NCBI GenBank assembly: GCA_033297075.1
Contig: MU858376.1
Coordinates: 1 to 17,595, forward strand
DNA from: Rhypophila decipiens
Taxonomy: Eukaryota > Ascomycota > Sordariomycetes > Sordariales > Naviculisporaceae
Direction: 5' to 3'
Length of the DNA stretch: 17,595 nt
Below the pieces are notes generated by a model that saw only the letters and a program-made list of their open reading frames with translations, had not been told where the DNA came from and made no database searches. Positions within the stretch are counted from its first letter, which is position 1. Every line of letters begins with the position of its first letter. The translations under genes and the position numbers were made by a program. Shown piece after piece: positions 1 to 8,663 of the stretch.

Positions 1-202
1 ACGACCCAAAAGGGTACTATGAACTGCTTGCTATGCAGTTCTAGTGTAGTAGACTATATAGTGCTGGCAAGCACGGCCTAACTGGCCCGTGACAACGACC
101 ACAACACATTCTTCCTTTCTTTTTTCTCTCTCTTTAGTCTAGAATCTTCGTCTATAGTGCCTAATGAGATGAGTTCCGCCGTCTCCCAGCCAGGCCGTGA
201 CA
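1..202. repeat. Probable end of a dispersed repeat or LTR, cut by the window edge
   Basis: No gene is visible. The segment has ordinary GC content and ends abruptly at CCGTGACA (195-202), where an AT-rich tract begins. The same octamer occurs in the same orientation at 87-94. The opposite strand reads TGTCACGG, a common style of LTR start. A small hairpin (GAACTGC at 21-27, GCAGTTC at 35-41) and a second one (GTGCT at 61-65, AGCAC at 70-74) lie near the edge, and a pyrimidine-rich run covers 110-135. That this is an LTR end is inference: the other boundary lies outside the window and no target duplication can be checked. Confidence 0.35.
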
Positions 203-784
203 AATTTAATCTATAGCTAATTAAGAAGTTTAAAAATCCCTATTTATTTAGCTACTAATAATATTATATTATTAACTTTCTAATTATATAGTATAATAAC
301 TAGAAGGCTTAAATAACTACTATTCTTTTTATTAAGTATTTATATTAGTTTAATACCTAAATAACTAGCTAAAAAGCCTCCTTTTTATTAATAAATTCTC
401 TACTTATATTTTTATAGTAAAATAATTATAAAAAGAAATAGAAAATTAATTCCTAGTTAATACTTAAGTTGAATTCCTCTTAGTTAATACTATATTAATT
501 TATTAATCTATAGATTAAAGTGTTATTAATAGCTTTAAGTCCTATTACTATAAAATCTAATTATAGTACATAACTTAAATAACCTTAAATAGCTAAAATC
601 CCCTTAAAACTACTACTATTTTATAAACTATTTACTAGACTATTAAGACTTAAAAAGCTATTACTCTTAAAATAATTTCTAAGTACTAAGTTAAATCTAT
701 CCTTTTTAGTATATATTATAGTCCTTAACTAATACTTTAAAATTAATTAGAAAAAGCTTAAGTAACTAATAACTTTATTAATAT
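203..784. repeat. AT-rich RIP-like tract, left part
   Basis: Almost entirely A and T, rich in TpA steps, with stops in every frame and no ORF of note. GC content changes sharply at about 202. Such tracts in filamentous ascomycetes are usually repeats mutated by RIP (C to T in the CpA context). The tract is interrupted at 784 by a solo LTR and resumes at 1432; the 5-bp duplication AATAT on both sides shows that both parts were one continuous sequence. The original element type cannot be recognised. Confidence 0.7.
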
Positions 785-1431
785 TGTTAAGCTGCAGGCC
801 TCTATAGGGTAGGCTGTAGTACAGTAACCCTATAAAGGATGCTGTAGATCGGGCTCGGTAATCCACAGCGTGCGTAGCGGAAGATGTAGCTTATAGCTAC
901 ACCGGTGTTGGTGAGGGGTGGAAACAGCGAACAATTCAGCTGTAACGTAGTGGTGGTGCAGTGAACGATTCAACTGCAATGGCAGGTGCAATGGTGAACG
1001 ATTCGACCAAATAAACACAAGTGAAGGCACAACGAACTGTGCGCTGTATAAGAGAGGAGAGGGCTCTGAATTACAATAACTATTGTACAAGAGATCTGCT
1101 GCTCTGCCTGTCACGGCTGCCACACTCTGAAGTTCACAAAGTGCCACTCAGAGTTGACCACTTACAGTTCCACACAGAGCTGAAAAGCAGAGAAAGAATG
1201 TAGGCCTTACTTATAGTTGTAGGCCTACATTCCAGAGCATTCCAAAGGAAAGAAACACTAGAATACAAAAGGAAAGAGCTACGTTCTAGAGGATTCTGTG
1301 GGGTTGACCCCTGAGCGTTCACGGGGCAACGGCCATTCCACAACTGGACAAGTCTGGCGCACAGGAACTTACCCTATAACGGAAAGTACCCTGTACCATG
1401 CCACCGCACTGCAATGGCATCAAATTCAACA
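785..1431. mobile_element. Solo LTR of a retrotransposon, with 5-bp target duplication
   Basis: The segment starts TGTTAAGC and ends AATTCAACA, so it has the TG...CA ends of an LTR with short inverted termini (TGTT/AACA). It is flanked by AATAT at 780-784 and again at 1432-1436, a perfect 5-bp target site duplication. Inside are three imperfect 33-34 bp direct repeats starting at 927, 961 and 994 (core GTGAACGATTC), a TATA-like TGTATAAG at 1044-1051, and a 12-bp-arm hairpin at 1196-1232. These fit a U3-R-U5 layout. No protein is encoded. GC content is much higher than in the AT-rich DNA on either side, so it was probably inserted after that DNA was mutated. The retrotransposon family is not recognised. 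Confidence 0.7.
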
Positions 1432-1990
1432 AATATACTAAAAGAAATAGAGTAGATTAAGAGATTATAAATTTTATTAATTTTATTAATTTATTTAAAA
1501 AGTGATTACAAATTCTAAGACGGATTTATTAGATTGGATTATACTTATTTTTACTAAATTTAATTAAAAAAAAATAATAATGATATTAAATAATATAAAA
1601 TACTAGTAATTAAACTTACTAAGGCTCTAAATACCTTTAATTTAATTATTTAGTATAAAGAATAATAAGATTAAACTAGCTTAAAAGCTCTAGAAGTACT
1701 TTTTAAGTACTAATAAGTATTAGTTAGAGAATAGCTTCGAATAAATATATAGGGTAAGTAAACTACTCTAGAAATATATTTTAAAAATAGTTAAATAGGG
1801 CTAAATATATAGAAATCTGTTTTTCGGTACTAAATATAGTATTTTCTCCTCTTTTACCCCTAAACCTTCAGGCAACAGTAACCTAGGCTTAATAGTAGAA
1901 AGTCCATAACAGAGCCTACCATTATATACAGGGTTGACCATATACACATTAAAGAGGAGCTGTAAAAGCTCTATAGCGCGTGGAAGTGGC
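1432..1990. repeat. AT-rich RIP-like tract, right part, fading to normal DNA
   Basis: Continuation of the tract broken by the solo LTR. It is strongly AT-rich to about 1800, then mixed to about 1990. An open frame on the minus strand (1801-1992, about 63 codons) shows no recognisable domain and may be a remnant of the element. No boundary with inverted termini was seen on the right side. Confidence 0.55.
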
Positions 1991-4148
1991 ATACCGGCCC
2001 TTCTAGAGCAAGTAGAGGTACATGAGACCGCGTTGTCAACCTCGCGAGCTTATCGAGTGACGCAGTGAACTTACCCCTTGGAGACCAAGGTTGGTCTTGG
2101 TACTGGCTGAGACGATGTAAATGTCCGGTGTCTTTGAATCCGTTGCGCTATGCCCTACCTGCTGATGGAGACTGATACCACAGCTCGTCCGGCGCAAGTG
2201 TCCGGAACCCGCTGAGTCGACGAGTGTTTCCTGGTGTTTCCTGGGTCCTCGAATCTCACTCTCACGTCAGGCACAGCCGTTGCCAGGTTGTATCGAATGA
2301 TTCGGCTAATCTCTAAAAAGACGACCGCTGCCTGGAATTGTCGCCTGCTGTTGAATGCCTTCCGGTGCGCCGGGGGCTTCGTTCCATGGCGGAGTGTCTG
2401 GGTGCTGAGAGGTCGAGAGTCGGGTTACACGGCCCACAGAGTGGTGAGACAGCGGTTGCGTGGTACCGTATTGTAATGTAATGTAAGATTCTTCCCTGGG
2501 ATTTCTACCTCTTTACACTTTCCGCCCTGCGTGAATCAAGTCCTGCAGTATGCACAACCAAGTACCAATATTCCATGGAACTTGCATTTTTCGTCGACCA
2601 ATTGCTCGTCTTGGCCCCCGTTCTCCTATTTTCCTTCGCACTGAACCTGTGCGAAGGAAGTAACGTTGATGTCGGGGAACACTTGTGAGAGTTATTTGGG
2701 GTTGGTAGGTTGCCCAAAACAGAGTTGAGAGGTCATCTGATCTGAAGAGAGAGGATACCGCGCCATGCCTAGACCTTGCTTCCATACCAGAACCATACCG
2801 GTGACCATATGACCGTTCAAGTGGTATTGCAAGTTACGTCTGTGTAATACAGCGTACGTTTTCAGAAAACCAGGTACCAGTTGAATGCCATGCCCGGTGA
2901 TGCACACGGTTGCATCAAGGCTCGTGATAGCCATTTGTTAGACTTTCTCGAAGATAAAAGACGCTTAGGGGCAAGGGTCCAATCTGTGGTGTAAGTCGAG
3001 CCGACCCGTCGAAGATGGTAAGTCGGTAACAAAATCGGTCTCCGTGATCATAACGCTCACTAACGAAGGGCGGATTCGGGGAGCTGCCAGTCTGCGGATG
3101 GGCTATCTATCCGTGATCAAGACGAACCGTTTGGGTACGATAGTGGCAAGTGTAGTTATCTATCCTATCCGTCTCCTGGACATATCTGTTAGGTCTTGAA
3201 TTCACGAATATTACCGTATGTACCAGACTGCAGCCAGCCTCGGAGTGCATTGCAACCCAGTGTTTGCGACGGAATACAATGAAGCCCCGGACCCCTTATC
3301 TTTGCACTTTACGGATAGACCCCTGGATTCTTTGAGAAGATCAGCCAAGGGTCTTTGATCTCTCATGGTGAGTTGGTGATAAGACAGCTCCGTCATCGGC
3401 TCGACCCTGCCAGTTCTCCTCGTGGGATGAACCGACGAACGGACGGTTGGGCTGTGTCTTTTGTATTGATCTTCCACTACAAATTACAATACGGCTTCAT
3501 GCTTGGCGCAATTATAGAGATTGTGTGATAAACTTTAACATGATAACAAAGTCCCAATCCAATGCATGCCGAATCCCGCCGCATATGGAGATGGAGGCAG
3601 CAGACCAACCTGAGGCTGTGATGGCCATGAATGTGTATGGCAGTCGAATCGATTGGTCGGACCTCCCACGAGGGAAATCTGAGTTGATAATTGGCCAAAC
3701 CTTGCTCACTTCAGCCAGGTTAGGCAATCCTCCATTAGTGGGTAACCAACCACGCCAACAAACCGAGAACTGCTGGTTACGGAAACCACACGACAGATCC
3801 TGGAGGGCTCCCCGTAGAGAGCTGATGCTCCGTTCCTCCCCCGTGCCTGCAAACAGATGGGCCTAAAGCGAGAAATCGGGTGGCGTCAGGAACCCGCGTG
3901 GCTTTCTAGTAAATCCGGGGCGAGACGGACACCGAGGACGGATCCGTCTACCGGTATAATGGCTATCGGGACGGAGAAACGAAGGCGTTCCGTGAGCCGG
4001 TTCAATATAAGGCGTCCTCTTGAGCCGAAACGACTTTTGTTGATTTGTCTTTGACAAGTACCCCTAAGCTTCACGGCTTTCATTTCCTTGAAATACTTAC
4101 TCTCTTCGGAATCAGACCTGAAAATGGCCCACAGCGGTTTTCAGATGT
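1991..4148. other. Gene-free stretch of balanced composition
   Basis: About 2.1 kb between two RIP-mutated blocks. All open frames are short, overlap one another on both strands and resemble no protein family I know. The longest with an ATG is about 108 codons on the plus strand (3540-3866), without visible domain or splice support. A perfect 11-bp-arm hairpin lies at 2631-2659. The stretch could be decayed gene sequence, an uncharacterised non-coding transcript or unmutated intergenic DNA; the sequence alone does not decide. Confidence 0.5.
2631..2659. repeat. Perfect inverted repeat (11-bp arms, 7-nt loop)
   Basis: TTCCTTCGCAC at 2631-2641 pairs with GTGCGAAGGAA at 2649-2659, with loop TGAACCT between them. 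It is isolated in gene-free DNA, and no flanking duplication was noticed. Confidence 0.7.
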
Positions 4149-4153
4149 CAAAC

Positions 4154-4986
4154 TGTTGAACATAACATATTACTTTATTAATCAACTATAACTATAGTGT
4201 TCCAGTATAACTAGTATTATTATAGTAGAAGGAAAAAGTCTATAGTATACACTAGTCTAGATATAGAAGGTAGATTATAGCTAATTAACCCCTATTTTAG
4301 TGTAGGGTTTTAAAAATATAGAGGAGATTTCTAGCGAGTATAGGGATATTATTATTAATACTCCAGTACTAGAAATTATACTTATAAGGAGTATAACTAG
4401 CTAGTTACTATTATTAAATTATATTACTTACTCTTAATAAGCTAGTTTAAGGATAATATTAAGGGTTATTATATACTATTACTTCTCTTTATTAGTTTTA
4501 GAATAGAGATATTTCTTTTTATAAAGTCTTTTAGACTTAGTTAGCTAGAGATTATAATTATTAGAGTTAATAAAGTCCTAAAGCTTAAGATCTTTAGCCT
4601 TTTAAATAAACTAATTAAACTAGATATCTTAGTCCTTTAGCTTAGAATAAATAACTTTAGTAGTACTTAATAATATTATAAGGTATTATTTAGTATTACT
4701 TATTGATATAAATAGAATAAAATAAGATAACGTTATAATAAAACTATAATATATTATTTATTATATTTAGTTGTTTTCTTTATTACTTAGAAGTATTTAG
4801 TAATACTCTAACTATTAATTGTTAAATACAATATATTACTTTATTAATTAACTATAACTATAGTATTCTAGTATAACTAGCATTATTGTAGTAGAAGGGA
4901 AAAGTCTATAGTATATACTAGTCTAGATATAGAAGGTAGATCACGGCTAATTAACCCCTATTTTGGTGGCCTATCACCGTTCAACA
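4154..4986. mobile_element. Short non-autonomous LTR-like element, RIP-mutated
   Basis: The element starts TGTTGAACA and ends CGTTCAACA (inverted termini matching at 8 of 9 positions) and is flanked by CAAAC at 4149-4153 and at 4987-4991, a perfect 5-bp target duplication. Direct repeats lie at each end: 4154-4302 and 4820-4968 align over 149 bp without gaps. I count 15 differences, all transitions. The right copy runs on for 18 bp to the terminus, while the left copy diverges after 4302. The inner 515 bp are extremely AT-rich and non-coding, with no visible primer-binding site or polypurine tract. Best read as a TRIM-like or internally deleted LTR element heavily altered by RIP. A TIR element with a terminal duplication is the alternative. 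Confidence 0.7.
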
Positions 4987-4991
4987 CAAAC

Positions 4992-5459
4992 AAAACCCTG
5001 AAGAAAGTGTCAAAGATCAAGCCAGCCACTAATACATATCAAGTTAGCGGCCGGTGGCAGTGACGTAGGCCGCGTTTTGCGGCCTGGGAATTGTCCCTCG
5101 GTCCCCATTTGCTGACACAACGGCGTCGTCGAAGCGTCGCCGCTTTCCTGAGAACTTCTATTGAAAATGTGTTTGATGTTTGCCTGGTGATGCTACACAT
5201 ATGGGTAATTTTATGTCATGTTGAATGGCTGGCCATATTGGAAAGGGATGGCATGAGCTCCGTCGATTTTCTTACCAACATAAGCCCATATTTGTGCAAT
5301 CACAAACCGACTTTGAAAGGTTGTGTCCTCTCGCGGGACCTCTGCATTCAGATATTCGTCAAGTTTGATTCGAGACTACACCCGAACCATATTTTTCGCC
5401 GTGGCTTTAAAACGAGGACCTGAAGAAGGCTAAATTCCGCGCAATCCAAAGAGACAATC
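4992..5459 (+). promoter_or_regulatory. Upstream region of the sterol O-acyltransferase gene
   Basis: This is the GC-normal segment between the LTR-like element and the ARE2-like start codon, so the element sits within 500 bp of the start. A TATA-like TTTAAAA lies at 5405-5411. An open frame at 5091-5423 starts with TTG, has no early ATG and looks like chance. No specific transcription factor site is convincing. Confidence 0.4.
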
Positions 5460-7335
5460 ATGTCTTCAACCTCGGCAGATCCCTTCGACGCGATGGGAAC
5501 GGGAGACAACCACGTTTTTCGCCCGCGGCCTCGTAAGCCCGTCCATAGCCAACTGTCGCATTTGTCTCAAACCAGCAACGCTTCCGAGATCAACGGCCTG
5601 CTCGAAACACCAGCAGAAAATGGCCATACTACGGGTATGACCAGGTAAGTGCTGACTGGTGTTTTTTAATACTGTCTCCCGACTGACGGTATCCGACAAA
5701 TAGTGGCCGTTCAACGCCCATCCCTCTAGATGCGCCCCCATCGGTCAAGTCCCTCTCGTCGGCGCGCAAGCAAGTGCGTGCCGAGCAGCGCCGGCGCCTC
5801 TTTCCCACGATCGAGTTCGCGAGCCGTGTGTCGCATTTCGATCCAAACAGCGACTACCGCGACTTTCATGGCTTCTTTAATCTCTTCTGGATTGGCCTGG
5901 CCATCATGGCCATCACCACCATGCTCCGGAATATCAAAGACACGGGTTACCCTCTGCGCGTAGAGATATGGAGCCTCTTCACCGTCAAGCTTTGGCACTT
6001 GGCCATAGCCGACTTCATGATGGTCGCTAGCAGCGTCGTCGTCCTCCCGTTGCACCGCATATTCCGCCGCGCCCCGGCAGACGGAGCCTTGACATGGGCA
6101 AGAGGCGGCATGGCCATCATGAGCATATATCAAGTCGTTTGGTTCTCCATATGGATAGCCGCCCCCTTCGTGCTGAACTGGACATGGACAGCCCAGGTCT
6201 TCATGATCCTCCACACCATGGTCATCTTGATGAAGATGCACTCTTACGCTTTCTACAATGGCCATCTCAGCGAGACAGAGAAGCGCCTACGAGCACTTGA
6301 CGACCCAAAGACGGCTTCAAGAGCCCCCGCCTATCTTTACCCAACCCCTGACAACCCGATGGGCACCATTGCCAGCCCTCGAAGGGGAGAGGCCACAGGA
6401 GAAGGGAAAGAGAACGGGAATGGGTTTGAGAACAGGGACAGAGAAACAGCGCGCGATGACGACGAGATAGCCCAGCTCCGGGAGGATCTAGCCCGCGAAC
6501 TGACAAGCCCAATAGGCAACATTACCTACCCAACTAACCTGACCTGGTCCAACTACGCAGACTACCTCTGCTGTCCCACCCTCTGCTACGAGATCGAATA
6601 CCCCCGAACAGAGGCAATCGACTGGCAGAACTTGATCTCCAAGATAGTCGCCACATTCGGATGCATCTTCCTCCTGACCATCATTTCCGAGGAATTCATT
6701 CTTCCCGCCTTGACCGATGCCTCGATTCGCCTAAACCCTTCACTTCACTCCTCCGCTCAGCCTCCTCAGGCCGTAACTGCGCTCGACACCCTCCTCATCC
6801 TCTCCGAGACCATCTCTTGGCTCCTCTTCCCCTTCATGCTGACCTTCCTCCTTGTCTTCCTCGTCATATTCGAGTACGTCCTGGGCGCCTTTGCAGAAAT
6901 CACCCACTTTGCCGACAGGCACTTTTACTCGGACTGGTGGAACAGCACCGACTGGATGGAGTTCTCGCGCGAGTGGAATATTCCTGTCTACAGCTTCTTA
7001 CGGCGCCACGTCTACAGCGCCAGTCGTCCTCACATTGGCAAGGCCTACGCCACCGTGATTACCTTTCTGATCAGTGCCATCGGGCATGAGATCGTCATGG
7101 CCTGTATCACCAAGAAGCTTAGGGGCTACGGTTTCATCTGCCAGATGCTGCAGCTTCCTATCGTGATGCTGCAGAGGACCAAGTTATTTAGGGGCAAGGA
7201 GACGCTGAATAATGTTAGTTTCTGGGCCAGTATGATTCTGGGGTTGAGTTTGGTAAGTTTTTCCACTGCTTCATTCAAGGAGCGTCAACTATACTAAATT
7301 GCTCTCAGATTTGCTCTCTCTATGTTTTGGTTTGA
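5460..7335 (+). CDS. ARE2: Sterol O-acyltransferase (ACAT/SOAT, ARE1/ARE2-type MBOAT)
   Basis: Transfers a fatty acyl group from acyl-CoA to ergosterol or other sterols in the ER membrane, forming steryl esters for lipid droplets. Exons 5460-5644, 5704-7252 and 7309-7335 give 586 residues. Both introns start GTAAGT (59 and 56 bp), and the second has TACTAA near its AG. The family motifs are in order: MKMHSYAFYNG at 238-248, YEIEYPR at 357-363, FYSDWWN at 469-475 (the ACAT signature) and the catalytic His in GHEIVM at residue 523. About 118 hydrophilic N-terminal residues precede the first membrane segment near 120. Several membrane segments follow, with a charged cytosolic-looking loop near 275-320. 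The last exon encodes only ICSLYVLV. The ATG at 5460 is in frame with all of this. The ARE1 and ARE2 families cannot be separated here, and use of diacylglycerol is possible but less likely. Confidence 0.93.
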
Positions 7336-8050
7336 TAGAAGTTTGGGTGTTTCATATGGTGGCTTGTTCATGGAGTTGATCAACCTCGATACCCCTCTCC
7401 TTTTTGCATCCTATACGTTTTGAGTAGACAAACCGTTGGGCCCTATTTCGATTTGATTGGAATATCATGTGAGCTACATAGATAGATAGATAGATACCTC
7501 GCTGATATGGATATGGTAGATGGAAGAATTGCATTTTTGCCGGTTTGAATCAGTAACCAGCTAGCTGCACTTGCCTTGTGTGTATATCCAAGGAATGGTA
7601 CGAAATTCAAGATGTTAAAAAGTGTTGATCCGCCTAGTACCTGAGTTGGACAAGCCAGACAAACCACACATAACATCAAGAACGCTTATAATTGGAAACT
7701 CATAGGCTATGGTACCATGTCTCACTGAATTCACCGTTCCAGATGGATCGCTGATAAGCCAGCGAAAGCACACAACACACCCAAGGATGCAGAGCAAACT
7801 GGAGATGTATACAGATCTGGATGAAGATGTATCATATTACCGACTTGATATCTACACCATCGAAAACAATCTCATGAATAACATCAAGATCTACTTCCGG
7901 GGGTGCATATTACAACATTGTCTCCCTCCAAGAAGAAACTCAACAAGGCCCAGGTTTGTGTGTGAAGTCCTCAACCTGAGGGCATTGTAAAATAGGCAAT
8001 CTTTTTTCCACATAGGGACACTTCATCTCAATATGATGCGAAGTCTTCAG
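7336..8050. other. ARE2-like 3' flank; no gene seen
   Basis: Intergenic DNA between two genes that converge (ARE2-like on plus, HSP90 on minus). It holds a short TAGA microsatellite at 7478-7496. A 93-codon open frame at 7709-7990 has no recognisable domain and is probably chance. Confidence 0.5.
7478..7496. repeat. TAGA/GATA microsatellite
   Basis: Nineteen bases of uninterrupted TAGA repeat, a little over four units, in the 3' flank of the ARE2-like gene. Confidence 0.8.
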
Positions 8051-8087
8051 TTTGACGGCATTCTGAATCACACTTATATGCATATAT

Positions 8088-8365
8088 AATCACAAAAATG
8101 CCTCAGAAGTTAGCGTGGAGGCGTTGATCTGATCATGTGAACGCATCTGAACCAGCTTTATAGGCCTTGACTTGATCACTATAACGCCTTGAAAATTCCT
8201 CTTCAACGCCTTTATTCGATCATTTGAACGCATGAGATATTACCTTCATAGGCCTTGATTGAATCACTATAATGCATATTTAACTCCCTTGACACGCCCT
8301 GTATCGATCATTGTAACGCCTTGGAAATGTCCTCCAGACGCTCTTGGGTAATCACCATAGGCCAT
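8088..8365. repeat. Degenerate 22/44-bp tandem repeat
   Basis: GATCAC/GATCAT/AATCAC motifs begin at 8088, 8131, 8174, 8218, 8262, 8306 and 8350, so the period is 43-44 bp. A second core (AACGCC, AACGCA, TAGGCC, AATGCA and variants) recurs at 8140, 8161, 8183, 8205, 8227, 8249, 8271, 8293, 8315, 8337 and 8358, every 21-22 bp. The basic unit is therefore 22 bp, organised in pairs. Units at 8131 and 8218 resemble each other most, suggesting an 87-88 bp higher-order unit. A period of 22 is not a multiple of three, which argues against coding. Weaker units may extend left to about 8050. It lies between the 3' ends of two convergent genes. Confidence 0.7.
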
Positions 8366-8663
8366 AACAAGACGACAGTCATGGGAGCAGGAGCAGCAAA
8401 AGTCAGACATTCATTTCTCACTCATTGCATGCATATGGGACATCTCGGTATTTTTAATCAGTTCGTTTTATTCATGCCCTACCGAAAGACCGTAATCCGC
8501 CCTTCCTGACTAGAGTACAGTAAGCACCTAGGCGCTAATAAAAATTAGAAACCTTCATGTATCGAATGATGCAAACGGGTAAAAAAGGAAAAGAAATCTG
8601 TAATAAGCTGAACCCTGCCCAACTCCGTCCCAAACACTTTTCATTAACCAATCATGTCGTCAT
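8366..8663. other. HSP90 3' flank; no gene seen
   Basis: Short intergenic stretch downstream of the HSP90 stop codon (minus strand), expected to contain its 3' UTR. I saw no clear structural element. Confidence 0.4.

Noticed and set aside
3447..3866. Open frame of 139 codons on the plus strand (108 from its first ATG).
   Set aside because: TTG start, overlapped by frames on the other strand, no domain or splice signals that extend it. Too weak to call a gene.
5091..5423. A 110-codon plus-strand frame just upstream of the acyltransferase.
   Set aside because: It begins with TTG, lacks an early ATG and shows no domain. Treated as leader or promoter DNA.
5726..6265. A 179-codon minus-strand frame within the acyltransferase gene.
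   Set aside because: Antisense shadow of a conserved coding exon; the sequence matches no family.
8088..8365. The tandem repeat as a CRISPR-like array.
   Set aside because: Units are degenerate with no constant repeat and distinct spacers, and the genome is eukaryotic.
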